In this document: piece by piece, positions 33,130 through 43,307 of the stretch
Numbering within the stretch: the stretch's first letter is position 1
How the letters are laid out: each line of letters begins with the position of its first letter
Origin: an uncultured Erythrobacter sp.
Lineage (GTDB): Bacteria; Pseudomonadota; Alphaproteobacteria; Sphingomonadales; Sphingomonadaceae
Length of the DNA stretch: 64,000 nucleotides
Direction: 5' to 3'
Assembly (NCBI GenBank): GCA_947502815.1
Contig: CANNBH010000001.1
Coordinates: forward strand, 2,762,818 to 2,826,817
Translations under genes and position numbers: made by a program
Notes under the pieces: generated by a model
What the model was told of the DNA's origin: nothing
Database searches by the model: none
Seen by the model: only the letters and a program-made list of their open reading frames with translations

Positions 33130-35427
33130 CTAGATCCCGCCCGAAAGTAGAGGCAGCCGCCGCAACCGCAACCCTGTTGCCGAAAACAAGGCGTTTGCAA
33201 TCGCCGGGGGCGCAACCGCCGTGCCCAATTCGCCCGGATCAACCGGGGCGGCTTCGCTGGCAATAAAGTCGACATCAATCTCTGGGCAATCGGCCAAGGC
33301 CGGCAAACCCAGATCGGCATAGTCGAACGTGGTCGGCAATCCGCCGCGCATTCGCAGAGCATTGCCCAAAGCAATCCCCAGCCCAAACAACAGGCCGCCC
33401 TCAATCTGTTGCCGAGCGATGTCGAGATTGATGATCCGTCCGATGTCTACAGCGGCAGAAAGGCGGGTGACGCGCACGCCGCCTTCGCCTTGCCGCGCTG
33501 TGGCCACGCACGCGATCCGGCCGCCCGTTTCCGCATCACCTATGCGGTGGCAGGCGATCCCCTGACCGCTTTGATCAACGCCGCCATTCCACTGCGCCAT
33601 AGACGCCGCGCGCTGCAAACACGCCGCCAGACGAATATCACTGCCCAGCATCGACATGCGAAACGACAGCGGCTCGCGCGCGGCATTGGCGGCGACTTCA
33701 TCGATGAAGCTTTCTATCGCAAAGGCCGCCGGCACATGCGAATTGCCTCGGACCCGGCCTGCGGGCTGCCCGGTCTCAACCGGAATATGACGGACGGTGA
33801 CGCTAGGCAGCTCATAGGCAGGAATCGTTCCTTCGAGCGCCATTGGATCGGCCTGTCCGGAGGTTTCCCGGATGGCCGCCCATGATGTGAGATTGCCAAA
33901 CAGACGCTTACCAAATTCGCGCGCGCTGGGCGGGGTTGCAACCCGCAATTTGAGCGCGTCGATTGCGCCCGATCCGCCGCCCGCCAATTGGGCGCCCAAC
34001 AGCATGAAATAGGGTGCACGCGGGCGCGAACGGATCAATTCCTCGCGCCGTTTCCATGTCAGCTGAACCGGTTTGCGAAGGCTTTTGGCGATATGCGCAA
34101 TTTCGATGGCGTGATCATGCTCCAACCGGGCGTCAAAACTGCCGCCTGCTGGCATGGGATACAGCGCCACATCCTCAACCTGCAGACCAACCGCCTTGGC
34201 CGCCGCTTTGCGGGTTTGTTCGGGGGCCTGTGTGGCGATCCACAATTCCAAACGGTCGCCCGAATAATGGGCCGCCGCATTGGCTGTTTCCAGCGGAGCG
34301 GCATGGGCCGGTTCGACCTCGTATCGCCGGGCCAGATCGACGCGGGTCATGCCCTCTTCGCCAAACCCGGTTTCCGCAACTTTGAAGCTGTCACCTGCGG
34401 TCAGCAGCGTATCGAGCCGCGCATCCATATCGTCGCTGTTAACCGGATATGTCGTGGTGAACTGCGGGTCCATCGCGTCCAGCGCGCGCTCCGCGCTCCA
34501 CCATGTCGTCGCCGCCACAGCGAGCCAGCGTTTGGTCTTCACCGCCCCAACAATCCCGGAAATGGAGGAAGCCGCGTCCTGATTGAACCCGGTCAGCTCG
34601 CTCCCATCGGCAGGCCCGTGGCGAATGGCGGCGAACACCATACCGGGCAAACGGACATCAGCAGCAAAGGAGAAACTGCCATCGACTTTGGAAGGCAGAT
34701 CAATGCGCGGATAATCGGGCATCGGAGCAGGCTCGTCTGTGCCAAAGCCCGGTTGAGCCGCAGCAGACACTGGCGCGCTGGGAGCCTCCGGTTTAATCGG
34801 CGGGGGATTGGGCGCGGATTGCCCTGCCGCGCCAGAGGCTAATTCACCAAAGGTCGCGCTTTGATCGCCAAACCGAACAAAGCCGCCCGATACTTCGCAT
34901 TCCTCCCATGTTGTGCCCCACCGCTCTGCCGCTTCCATCGCCAACATCGCGCGCGCGGCGGCGGCGGCTTCGCGGCAAGGCGCTTCATAAGCGGCGACCG
35001 AGGTGCCATCGGCGGTTGCGGTAAAACGATCTGTGCGGGCGAAACTGCGCGCCTGCATTTCGTCAAATGTTTGCGATAGGCCAGCGCCAAACGGTTCCCA
35101 CAAAGGCGCCCATTTCTGCGCCAACTCGGTGTTGGGATAGGCCGCCGCTATCGGCGCGGGCTCCACCGCCACTTGCCGCCAATCTGCGCCCAGTTCCTGA
35201 GCCACAATTTGCGGCAAAAGGGTGGTGATCCCTTGGCCCATTTCCAATTGCGGGACAGCCACAGTGACCACACCATCTTCGGCAATCTTGATCCACGCAT
35301 CAAAGGCGTATTCGCCGCGCGCCGGGTCCAGCGGATTGGGGTAATTGCGCGGCAAAAACCACCAGGCGACAAGCAACCCGCCGCCCAAAGCCGCTCCGGT
35401 TACCAATCCCCGGCGTGTGACTTCCAT
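33130..35427 (-). CDS. Molybdopterin-binding subunit, xanthine oxidase / isoquinoline 1-oxidoreductase type
   Basis: 765 aa large subunit of a molybdenum hydroxylase. The N-terminus has a twin-arginine-like signal (TRRGLVTGAALGGG with a hydrophobic stretch), indicating folded export or membrane attachment. QLEMGQGITT, RVRGNSHVPAAFAIESFIDEVA and IGRIINLDIARQQIEGGLLFGLG match the molybdopterin-contacting segments of the IorB-like branch. The [2Fe-2S] small subunit normally needed is not adjacent on either side (mrp upstream, hemH downstream), so it must be encoded elsewhere or be absent. Substrate unknown. Confidence 0.87.
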   Translation of the reverse strand: MEVTRRGLVTGAALGGGLLVAWWFLPRNYPNPLDPARGEYAFDAWIKIAEDGVVTVAVPQLEMGQGITTLLPQIVAQELGADWRQVAVEPAPIAAAYPNTELAQKWAPLWEPFGAGLSQTFDEMQARSFARTDRFTATADGTSVAAYEAPCREAAAAARAMLAMEAAERWGTTWEECEVSGGFVRFGDQSATFGELASGAAGQSAPNPPPIKPEAPSAPVSAAAQPGFGTDEPAPMPDYPRIDLPSKVDGSFSFAADVRLPGMVFAAIRHGPADGSELTGFNQDAASSISGIVGAVKTKRWLAVAATTWWSAERALDAMDPQFTTTYPVNSDDMDARLDTLLTAGDSFKVAETGFGEEGMTRVDLARRYEVEPAHAAPLETANAAAHYSGDRLELWIATQAPEQTRKAAAKAVGLQVEDVALYPMPAGGSFDARLEHDHAIEIAHIAKSLRKPVQLTWKRREELIRSRPRAPYFMLLGAQLAGGGSGAIDALKLRVATPPSAREFGKRLFGNLTSWAAIRETSGQADPMALEGTIPAYELPSVTVRHIPVETGQPAGRVRGNSHVPAAFAIESFIDEVAANAAREPLSFRMSMLGSDIRLAACLQRAASMAQWNGGVDQSGQGIACHRIGDAETGGRIACVATARQGEGGVRVTRLSAAVDIGRIINLDIARQQIEGGLLFGLGIALGNALRMRGGLPTTFDYADLGLPALADCPEIDVDFIASEAAPVDPGELGTAVAPPAIANALFSATGLRLRRLPLLSGGI

Positions 35428-35464
35428 CTGTTATGCCGCTTTCATCTTTTAGGCCGGATCCGCC

Positions 35465-36502
35465 TTAAACAGACCCGGTTTTCATCCAATTGTCGAGCCG
35501 TTTGGCTATCGCCAGAAACGGTTCTGCGCCCTTACCATCGCCCATCGCCGGAGGCTCCCCCGCATCTCCACTTTTCCGGGTTTCCATGGTTAGAGGCACT
35601 CTTCCAAGGAACGGAATTTCCAGCGCCTTGGAAAATTTCTCCACGCCGCCTGACCCAAACGGATCGCTGACTTCGCCGCAATGGGGGCAGGCATAACCGG
35701 CCATGTTCTCCACAAGTCCGATGATCGGCACATCGCCATCTTCGAACAATTGGCCCGCCCGCGCAGCGTCCATCAACGCCAAATCCTGCGGCGTTGAAAC
35801 CAGCACAGCGCCATCGGGTTTGCTGTCTGCCATCATCGACAATTGCACATCGCCTGTGCCCGGCGGCAAATCAATCAGCAGCAATTCGGTATCATCCCAC
35901 ACCGCATCAACCAGCTGGCCCAGCGCTTTGCCCGCCATCGGCCCGCGCCACGCCAGCGCCTTTCCGGGCGCGACAACATTGCCCATGGAGAGCATTTTCA
36001 CTCCATGCGGGCTGTCAATCGGGACCAGTTTGTCGCCTTCGCTCATAGGCTTTTTGTTTTCCACCGCGAGCAAGCGCGGCTGTGACGGGCCATAAATATC
36101 CCCGTCGATCACACCAACTTTACGTCCCATTTTCGCCAAAGCGACTGCAAGATTGGTGGTCAGCGTTGATTTGCCCACTCCGCCTTTGCCCGAACCCACT
36201 GCAATTATCATCCGGCGGCGGCGATCCGCGATCAAAGCGACGCGAACTTCATCCACATCGGACATGCCCGCCAAAGACCCTTCGATCAGCTTTTCCAGCT
36301 CCTCTCGCGCCTTTGCGCCAAGGTCGCCTGCCTCTGCGACAACCACCACGCGCCGATCCACAACCCGGGCCGACCGGATGCGACCAGCAATCTCAATCGG
36401 TAAAGCAGCGCGGATCAACGCGTCATCTTTGGCCGCGTCGCGCGGCGGATTTTGAGGGGGATTCGCAGGCATTTTACCGCCAGAATTGTCATTGTTGCTC
36501 AT
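35465..36502 (-). CDS. mrp: Mrp/ApbC-family iron-sulphur cluster carrier ATPase
   Basis: 345 aa P-loop protein. A MIP18/DUF59-like N-terminal domain (about 25-90) is followed by a deviant Walker A GSGKGGVGKSTLT (about residue 103), Walker B LLIDLPPGTGD and the C-terminal CPHC pair (ACPHCGEVSD) that holds a bridging [4Fe-4S] cluster between two subunits. Family members deliver clusters to apoproteins. The stop lies 37 bp upstream of the molybdopterin subunit gene, and a supply of clusters to that enzyme is conceivable but unproven. Confidence 0.92.
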   Translation of the reverse strand: MSNNDNSGGKMPANPPQNPPRDAAKDDALIRAALPIEIAGRIRSARVVDRRVVVVAEAGDLGAKAREELEKLIEGSLAGMSDVDEVRVALIADRRRRMIIAVGSGKGGVGKSTLTTNLAVALAKMGRKVGVIDGDIYGPSQPRLLAVENKKPMSEGDKLVPIDSPHGVKMLSMGNVVAPGKALAWRGPMAGKALGQLVDAVWDDTELLLIDLPPGTGDVQLSMMADSKPDGAVLVSTPQDLALMDAARAGQLFEDGDVPIIGLVENMAGYACPHCGEVSDPFGSGGVEKFSKALEIPFLGRVPLTMETRKSGDAGEPPAMGDGKGAEPFLAIAKRLDNWMKTGSV

Positions 36503-36577
36503 AACAACACGCCTCTAACACCAATTTCACGACGAAGGCCCCTGTTTTTCCTCAAACTGCGTTCCTATAAGAGATGC

Positions 36578-37768
36578 ATGCAAATGTTTGATGGCTTCAA
36601 AAAGAATCTCGTACTGGCCATGGCTGGTAAGAAAAACCCATGGGGCAAACCCACCGGCGGAGGCGGCGAAAGCGGCGGCTCTGGTGACGGCTCCGATGGA
36701 GGGTCAGATGGCAGCGGAGGCTCATCAGGCAATGATGATGGCCCGCGCAATCCTTGGCTGCCCGGTGGTGGCGATGGAAAGCGCCGGTCCGCCAATATTG
36801 AAGATATCTTCAAGAACAGAGGCCCCGAAGGACCGCGCCGCGCTGGCGGAGGCGGCGGAGGCGGTTTCCAATTGCCCGAACTTCCCGGCGGACGCAGCTG
36901 GGCTCCGGTTCTTATTCTCGGCGGTATCTTTCTTTGGTGGCTCGCAACCGGCGTGCACTTTATCCAACCGGGTGAACAGGCTGTGGTCAAAACACTCGGC
37001 AGTTACCACCGCATCCTGACACCGGGCACTGAATTCACCGCGCCTTACCCGATCGAATCGGTCGATGTCGAAGACGTCGAAGGTATCCGCGAAGTTCGCA
37101 TTCCCGATGGGGGCGAAGAAAAACTTATTCTGACCGGCGACCAAAATCTGGTCGATCTCAGCTATGTCGTTCGCTGGCGCATCAATGATTTGAAAGATTT
37201 CAAGTTTGAATTGGCCGAACCTATCGCAACCGTCGGCGAAGTGGCCGAGGCCGCAATGCGCGCATCGGTTGCGGAAAAGACCTTGAATGCAACCTTCACC
37301 GGTCAAGGCCGCAACGATATTCAACAGGCCGTGCGCGAACGGATGCAGGACACTCTCGACACTTACCGCGCCGGTATTCAGGTCGTTGGTGTTGAAATCG
37401 CTAAAGCTGACCCTCCCGCCGCAGTGGTGGAGGCATTCCGCGATGTTTCGGTGGCTGAACAAAACGCCGACCGTGCTCGCAACCAAGCAGAAGGGTACGC
37501 GCAGCAGACGATTGCTCAAGCAGAAGGCGGCGCCGAAGCCTTCGATAAAGTTTACCAGCAATATCGTCTTGCCCCTGGTGTGACCCGCCAGCGGCTTTAT
37601 TATGAAACCATGGAACGGGTTTTGGCGAACACCGACAAGACCATTGTCGAAGCGGACGGTGTGACGCCGTATTTGCCGCTGCCTGAAATTCGCCGCCGTG
37701 CAACCGCACCAACACCCCAGATCACGGTGGATGCGCCGTCATCCTCGACACAGGGGGGAGGCCAGTAA
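36578..37768 (+). CDS. hflK: FtsH protease modulator HflK
   Basis: Inner-membrane SPFH/prohibitin-like protein of 396 aa, partner of HflC around the FtsH protease. A Gly/Ser-rich cytosolic N-terminus (about 15-105) precedes one transmembrane helix (PVLILGGIFLWWLATGV) and the SPFH domain, then a coiled region (AEQNADRARNQAEGYAQQ). The ATG at 36578 has AAGAGA about 5 bp before it. The stop overlaps the hflC start as TAATG, indicating translational coupling. Confidence 0.93.
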   Translation: MQMFDGFKKNLVLAMAGKKNPWGKPTGGGGESGGSGDGSDGGSDGSGGSSGNDDGPRNPWLPGGGDGKRRSANIEDIFKNRGPEGPRRAGGGGGGGFQLPELPGGRSWAPVLILGGIFLWWLATGVHFIQPGEQAVVKTLGSYHRILTPGTEFTAPYPIESVDVEDVEGIREVRIPDGGEEKLILTGDQNLVDLSYVVRWRINDLKDFKFELAEPIATVGEVAEAAMRASVAEKTLNATFTGQGRNDIQQAVRERMQDTLDTYRAGIQVVGVEIAKADPPAAVVEAFRDVSVAEQNADRARNQAEGYAQQTIAQAEGGAEAFDKVYQQYRLAPGVTRQRLYYETMERVLANTDKTIVEADGVTPYLPLPEIRRRATAPTPQITVDAPSSSTQGGGQ

Positions 37769-38616
37769 TGGAACATCTCTGGAATAATTACCGTCTGCCC
37801 ATCATCGTTTTGGGCGTCGCGCTGATTGGCTTTTTCATGAGCGCCTATGTGGTCAACGAAGAAGAGCAAGTCGTGGTTATCCGCACGGGTGAACCGGTTC
37901 GCTTCGTCAACAGACCGGGCAGCGACTATCCTGCGGGCCTCTATTTCCGCATCCCGTTGATTGAAACCATTCAACGCATCGACAAACGTGTGCTTGATCT
38001 GGAAATGACGCAGGAAGAAGTGCTTTCCAACGATCAGCAACGTTTGCTGGTGGATGCCTATGCGCGTTTTCGCATCGTGCAGCCTCAACGTATGATCGAA
38101 CGCGCGCGCACCGCAGAGGGTGTTCGCGTCGCATTGGAACCGATCTTGAACTCCGCATTGCGTCAGGAACTGGGCCGCAGAACGTTCGCCAATATGCTCA
38201 CCGCAGAGCGCGGAACGGCTTTGGCCAATGTCCGCACCAACCTCGACCGTGAAGCGCGGCAATACGGGGCTGAGGTGATCGATGTTCAGATCAAACGCAC
38301 CGATTTGCCGTCGGGCGCTCCGCTCCAATCGGCATTCCAGCGGATGGAATCGGATCGTCAGCGTGAAGCTTTGACCATTCGTGCCGCCGGCGCGCGTGAT
38401 GCACGGGTGATTCGCGCCGAGGCCGACGGTGAAGCAGCCCGGATTTATGCGGAAAGTTTTGGCCAAGACCCCGGCTTTTACGATTTCTACCGCGCAATGC
38501 AGAGTTATGACGAAACCTTCCGCGCCGCCCGCCAAGGCGAAGCAGCGCGCGGGGAAAGCTCGATCATTCTGTCGCAGGACAACGAATTTCTGCGCCAATT
38601 CCGCGGGGGACGTTAA
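37768..38616 (+). CDS. hflC: FtsH protease modulator HflC
   Basis: 282 aa SPFH-domain membrane protein with one N-terminal transmembrane helix (about residues 9-29) and a large periplasmic domain (ending with DVQIKRTDLPSG and ARDARVIRAEADGEAARIYAE). It forms the HflKC cage that restricts substrate access to FtsH. It is translationally coupled to hflK; the Do-type protease gene follows by about 230 bp, a gene order common in alphaproteobacteria. Confidence 0.93.
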   Translation: MEHLWNNYRLPIIVLGVALIGFFMSAYVVNEEEQVVVIRTGEPVRFVNRPGSDYPAGLYFRIPLIETIQRIDKRVLDLEMTQEEVLSNDQQRLLVDAYARFRIVQPQRMIERARTAEGVRVALEPILNSALRQELGRRTFANMLTAERGTALANVRTNLDREARQYGAEVIDVQIKRTDLPSGAPLQSAFQRMESDRQREALTIRAAGARDARVIRAEADGEAARIYAESFGQDPGFYDFYRAMQSYDETFRAARQGEAARGESSIILSQDNEFLRQFRGGR

Positions 38617-38848
38617 GCGTCGCGAGTATATTTAGCAGCCGTTCGAGGCGTAACCTTTCACGTGGTACGCACCGAATGGTTGTTGCAGCTTGGCGCACAC
38701 GGCAATCGGATGAACCGTCTATCTGGCTCTACCGATTACAAGTGTGTTCAATCAGCGTTCAGTGCGTCTAAGCGCATGGTGGGGACGTAACTGGAACACA
38801 AAACGGCGCGTTTATCTTTGCGCCCATGATGAAAAGGAATGAGAGGAC

Positions 38849-40381
38849 GTGAGCAACGTGCGGTATGTTTATGGACTGACGAGCGCGCTTTTGGTGGGAG
38901 GCGCAGCGGTATCGCTGATGACCGGCTATCCAGCAGGCGCGCAGGTTGCCCAGAATGCTGATTCGGTCATGGACCGGGTCGTTCCTTTCGAAGGCGCTCC
39001 GGCAAGCTTTGCCGATCTGACTGAGCAATTGCAGCCCGCAGTGGTGAATATTGCAACGCGCCAGTCGGTCCAAGTGAATCGGAATCCCTTTGCGGGCACG
39101 CCTTTCGCTGAATTGTTCAATCGGCGCGGGGGTGGCAGCAATCAGCCGCAAACGCGCGAGGCGCAATCGCTGGGCTCAGGCTTTATCATCAGCGCCGATG
39201 GCTTTGTCGTCACCAACAATCACGTGGTGTCGCCCGACAACCGGGCCACGCTCGAAGAGATCACCGTCACGATGCCGGATGGCACCGAATATGAAGCGGA
39301 ATTGGTGGGCGCGGATGCGGCCTCTGATCTGGCGGTTCTCAAAATCAAATCCGACACCAGCTTTCCCTTCGTCAATTTCGGCGATTCCGCACAAACGCGT
39401 GTGGGTGAATGGGTGGTCGCGATCGGCAATCCGTTCGGTCTTGGCGGGACGGTAACGTCGGGCATCGTGTCCGCCGTGTATCGCAACACCGGCCAGGGCG
39501 GCCCGTATGATCGCTTCATCCAAACCGATGCCAGCATCAACCGCGGCAATTCGGGCGGCCCCTTGTTCGACATGCGCGGCAATGTGATCGGCATTAACAA
39601 CGCGATCTTCTCCCCATCAGGCGGCAGCGTGGGTATTGGCTTTGCCATCCCCGCAGAAATCGCTGCTCCGATTGTGGCGCAGCTGCGCGAAGGCCGCGAA
39701 ATTGAGCGCGGCTTCTTGGGTGTTTCGCTTGAACCGATGAACGATGACCTCGCTGATTCACTCGGCCTGCCGCGCAATCGCGGTGAGATGGTTCAAGAAG
39801 TTCAAGATGACAGCGCGGCACGGGCTGCTGGCCTTCGCGCGGGCGATATTGTCGTCAACATCAACGGCCAAGACGTGACATCCGAACAAACGGTATCGTT
39901 CCTTGTTGCCAACATCGCGCCGGGTGAGAGCATTTCAATCGAAGCCATCCGTGATGGCCGCAGCATCGCTATGACCGCAACCCTTGGCAAACGCCCAAGC
40001 GAAGCGGAGTTGGCGCAGCAGCAGCAGACCTTTGACCCCGATTCCGAAGAGCCAATGGCACCTGAAGAATCGGATGAAATGATTGCCGAGAAACTTGGCC
40101 TGCAAGTGCTCGAAATGACCCCGCAAATCGCGCGCAGCCTTGGTGTTGATGCCGACACAGCTGCATTGGTCATTGGCGCGGTTGATCCCAATTCGGACGC
40201 GGGCCGTAAGGGCCTGCGCCGGGGTGATATCATCCTGTCTGCCAATTATCAGGTGGTGAGCACTATCGAAGGGCTGCGCGAACAAATTGGCGCTGCCGAA
40301 GCCGGTGATCGCGATGCCGTGTTGCTGCGCATTCAGCGCCGCGGCGCGCCGCCTCGCTTCGTGCCTGTCCGTCTGCGCTAA
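38849..40381 (+). CDS. Do-family periplasmic serine protease (DegP/DegQ-like)
   Basis: 510 aa. An exported N-terminus (signal-like helix about 8-30) is followed by a trypsin-like domain with catalytic His125 (NNHVV), Asp160 (SDLAVL) and Ser235 (RGNSGGP), then two PDZ domains (about 275-365 and 400-500). It degrades or refolds damaged envelope proteins. The GTG at 38849 is preceded by AAAAGGA and AGAGGA; a second GTG three codons later is the alternative. A bidirectional terminator follows. Confidence 0.92.
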   Translation: MSNVRYVYGLTSALLVGGAAVSLMTGYPAGAQVAQNADSVMDRVVPFEGAPASFADLTEQLQPAVVNIATRQSVQVNRNPFAGTPFAELFNRRGGGSNQPQTREAQSLGSGFIISADGFVVTNNHVVSPDNRATLEEITVTMPDGTEYEAELVGADAASDLAVLKIKSDTSFPFVNFGDSAQTRVGEWVVAIGNPFGLGGTVTSGIVSAVYRNTGQGGPYDRFIQTDASINRGNSGGPLFDMRGNVIGINNAIFSPSGGSVGIGFAIPAEIAAPIVAQLREGREIERGFLGVSLEPMNDDLADSLGLPRNRGEMVQEVQDDSAARAAGLRAGDIVVNINGQDVTSEQTVSFLVANIAPGESISIEAIRDGRSIAMTATLGKRPSEAELAQQQQTFDPDSEEPMAPEESDEMIAEKLGLQVLEMTPQIARSLGVDADTAALVIGAVDPNSDAGRKGLRRGDIILSANYQVVSTIEGLREQIGAAEAGDRDAVLLRIQRRGAPPRFVPVRLR

Positions 40382-40434
40382 AGCAGAAAGTCTGGCCGCC
40401 GCGCAAACGGGACGGGCCAAGATCCCAAACAGAT

Positions 40435-40468
40435 AAAACCCCGGTTAGCCATCGCTAACCGGGGTTTT
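40435..40468. terminator. Bidirectional intrinsic terminator
   Basis: A 15-bp perfect stem AAAACCCCGGTTAGC / GCTAACCGGGGTTTT with a CATC loop between two converging genes. It gives a T-tract on the plus strand and the equivalent on the minus strand. Confidence 0.92.
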
Positions 40469-40478
40469 GTTTTGGCCG

Positions 40479-42743
40479 TCAATTGGCCTGATTGTTGGGC
40501 TCTGGATCGCGCGGCGGCGCTATCGAAGGCGGCGGCGGCGAATTCGGCTCTGGATCAGGCGGACCGGGCGAAGGCGGCAGGTTCTGCCCCGTTGCCTCAT
40601 CCAAGAAATCGCGGCTCGCTGCTGGTGGCGGATCAAGGTTGGGCACGGGCACCAGCCCTCCTTCTCCCTCAACCCCGAACGCTCCGTCAAAGCTGTCATC
40701 GCGGCGGCTCGGTTCGATCATATTGCCTTGTTCATCGATGAAGTAATATTCGTCAGGATCGCCAAACATCGCTTCTTCGTCGGGCTCCAACCGCCAATCG
40801 GGCAGGTTCAGCTCGGTGTTAAACTCCTCCACCGCGCGGTCTTTCACCGCATAGCGCATAAAGGCCGCAAAGGCCTGAGCCGGGGCGCGGCCGCCTTGCA
40901 GTCCGGGCACCGCCTTTGCATCATCGCGGCCCATCCAAACGCCTGTCGTTATCCCGCTGGAGAAACCCACGAACCAGCCGTCTTTGTTGGAACTGGTTGT
41001 GCCGGTCTTGCCCGCAACAGGCCGCCCGATTTGGGCTGCGCGGCCTGTTCCGGTTTGCACGGCAGCCTGCAACAGATCGGTGATCCCGGCGGCAACATAG
41101 TCTGGCACCAACTGCGTCTCGCGCGCTTTTTCATGCTCGTAGATTGTCTCTCCGTCAGAGGTCGTGACCTTTAGGATGCCATATGGCTCCACCGCCATGC
41201 CGCCTGCTGATATTGCGGCAAACGCGCGGGTCATTTCGAGCAAGCGAACTTCGCTTGACCCCAGAACCATTGATGGGAAAGTGGAAATCGGGCTGCTGAC
41301 GCCAAAGCGCCGCGCCATGCTGGCCACCGTGCCAAAGCCGACCTCATTACCCAACTGCGCCGCGACCGTGTTGATCGAATAGGCGAAGGAGGTGCGCAAG
41401 CTGGTGTCGCCCACATTGCGGCCATTGGAATTGCGCGGGCTCCACCCATCAATTGTCACAGGCACGTCTTTGACTTTATCATCGGGGGTGTATCCGGCCT
41501 CCAACGCGGCGAGATACACGAACAATTTCCACGATGATCCCGGCTGTCGCATTGCATTGGTCGCGCGGTTGAAATTGGTCTCAACATAGTCAGTCCCGCC
41601 GACCAGTGCGAGGATCGCCCCGTCCCGGTCTAGGCTGACCAATGCGCCCTGCGTCTCACCCGGCGTGTTTGCATCAATCGACGCGGTGGCCGCGCGCTGC
41701 ATGCCCACGTCCAGCGTGGTCCAAACCTCTAACGGCGCGTTGGTTTCGGGCAAAAGGATGTCCAGTTGAGGCAAAGCCCAATCGGTGAAATAGCGCACGG
41801 AATTCTGTCCTGATTGCTGTTTCAATTCGACGGTGTCGACATCAACCGATGCCTGCGCCTGACTGATGTATCCCTGTTCGCGCATCAAACGCAACACCAC
41901 TTGAGCGCGGTCAACGGCGGCTTGAACATCGGCGGTGGGGGAATAGCGGCTCGGCGCTTTCACAAGGCCGGCGATGATCGAGGCTTCGGCAACGCTCAAT
42001 TCGCGTCCCGGATGGCTGAAGAATTTGCGGCTCGCGCTGTCCACGCCGTATGCGCCGCCGCCAAAATAGACCTTGTTCAAATACAGTTCGAGCAATTGCT
42101 CTTTGGAAAAACGCCATTCCAGCGCCATCGCCAGCACCGCCTCGCGCGCTTTGCGATCGACCGTGCGGTTGGAGGAAAGGAACAGGTTGCGCGCAAGCTG
42201 CTGTGAAATGGTCGATGTCCCGCCGACGCGCGCGCGTGATCCGGTGATCCCTTCAACAATCGCACCGCCTGTGCGCCAGAAATCGATCCCGAAATGCGAA
42301 TGGAACCGGCGATCCTCAACCGCGATCATCGCGTTGCGCATATTCTCAGGGATCTCATCATGATCCAGCCATTCGCCAAAGCTGGGCCCGATCTCGACAA
42401 TCTCACTGCCATCGCGGGCGCGCACTAGGATAGTCTGACCCGTCTGATTGGCTTTCAATTCTTGAAAACTGGGAATTTCGCGGGCCGCAAATCCGACCGC
42501 AAAGGCAAGAAACACCACACCCAGCACCGCGGCCAGGCTGCCCCAAAGGGTCAACCGCTTGGTCCATTTCCATAAGAACGATGGCTGGCTTGGTCCGCTG
42601 TTTTTGGATTCCGCACCTTTGCGCGACAATCTTTGTTTGCCGCCAGCGCTGGCCGATGCTTTGCCCTTACCCGCACGTTCAGCTGCAGCCCGGCGAGAGC
42701 CGCGTTTGCCCTTATTCGAAAGGCTGTCACCCCGCTTAGACAT
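40479..42743 (-). CDS. Class A penicillin-binding protein (PBP1A-type)
   Basis: Bifunctional cell-wall synthase of 754 aa. A basic cytoplasmic tail (1-62), one transmembrane helix (about 64-87), a glycosyltransferase domain with catalytic Glu143 (AVEDRRFHSHFGID) and the GGSTISQQ-like GGTSTISQQLARN, and a transpeptidase domain with SSWK (nucleophile Ser403), SYSINT and KTGTT. The C-terminus (about 690-754) is a Pro/Asp/Glu-rich tail, probably disordered. It ends next to the bidirectional terminator. Confidence 0.93.
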   Translation of the reverse strand: MSKRGDSLSNKGKRGSRRAAAERAGKGKASASAGGKQRLSRKGAESKNSGPSQPSFLWKWTKRLTLWGSLAAVLGVVFLAFAVGFAAREIPSFQELKANQTGQTILVRARDGSEIVEIGPSFGEWLDHDEIPENMRNAMIAVEDRRFHSHFGIDFWRTGGAIVEGITGSRARVGGTSTISQQLARNLFLSSNRTVDRKAREAVLAMALEWRFSKEQLLELYLNKVYFGGGAYGVDSASRKFFSHPGRELSVAEASIIAGLVKAPSRYSPTADVQAAVDRAQVVLRLMREQGYISQAQASVDVDTVELKQQSGQNSVRYFTDWALPQLDILLPETNAPLEVWTTLDVGMQRAATASIDANTPGETQGALVSLDRDGAILALVGGTDYVETNFNRATNAMRQPGSSWKLFVYLAALEAGYTPDDKVKDVPVTIDGWSPRNSNGRNVGDTSLRTSFAYSINTVAAQLGNEVGFGTVASMARRFGVSSPISTFPSMVLGSSEVRLLEMTRAFAAISAGGMAVEPYGILKVTTSDGETIYEHEKARETQLVPDYVAAGITDLLQAAVQTGTGRAAQIGRPVAGKTGTTSSNKDGWFVGFSSGITTGVWMGRDDAKAVPGLQGGRAPAQAFAAFMRYAVKDRAVEEFNTELNLPDWRLEPDEEAMFGDPDEYYFIDEQGNMIEPSRRDDSFDGAFGVEGEGGLVPVPNLDPPPAASRDFLDEATGQNLPPSPGPPDPEPNSPPPPSIAPPRDPEPNNQAN

Positions 42744-42899
42744 TACAATTCATAGCCTGTTTTGCATGGCATGCATCGGCGCACACATGTTCGACACTAT
42801 CTATGTGTAAAGCACTTGTAACCGGGCGTGAACAATCCCCCTGCGCATGATCCCCGATCATTTGCGTTGGCAAGCCAGCGTGATGGTCCGGTCGCGCGA

Positions 42900-43307
42900 T
42901 TATTCGGCGTCAAAATCCAACGCGGCCGAATTGATGCAATAGCGCATGCCGCCTTCTTCGGGCGGGCCGTCGGGAAAGACATGGCCCAGATGGCCGCCGC
43001 ATGATGCACACAGCACCTCTGTGCGAACCATGCCAAAGGAGACATCCCGGCGCTCCTCAACCGTTTCATCCTGCGCAGGGCGCGTGAATGCAGGCCAGCC
43101 GCAGCCGCTGTTGTATTTTGAATCGCTGGCGAAAAGGACGGTGCCGCAGCCGGCGCAGACATATTCGCCTTCGTCATAGTGCTTGTCATATTGGCCGGTG
43201 AACGCCCGCTCCGTTCCTGCCTCACGCAGCACATGGTATTGCTCTGGCGACAATTTGGCGCGCCATTCGGCGTCTGATTTGGATTTTGGATCGTTGCTGT
43301 CGGTCAT
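42900..43307 (-). CDS. msrB: Peptide-methionine (R)-S-oxide reductase
   Basis: 135 aa. Two zinc-binding Cys pairs (VCAGCG and LCASCGGH), the GCGWPAF segment and the catalytic Cys in RYCINSAAL identify MsrB, which reduces the R epimer of methionine sulphoxide. The ATG at 43307 follows AGAGGCG by about 5 bp; the frame is open 13 codons further but unsupported. Confidence 0.94.
   Translation of the reverse strand: MTDSNDPKSKSDAEWRAKLSPEQYHVLREAGTERAFTGQYDKHYDEGEYVCAGCGTVLFASDSKYNSGCGWPAFTRPAQDETVEERRDVSFGMVRTEVLCASCGGHLGHVFPDGPPEEGGMRYCINSAALDFDAE

Noticed and set aside
33988-34842. A 284-codon plus-strand frame over the molybdopterin subunit
   Set aside because: Shadow of a well-supported gene in GC-rich DNA; Arg/Gly/His-rich with no domain.
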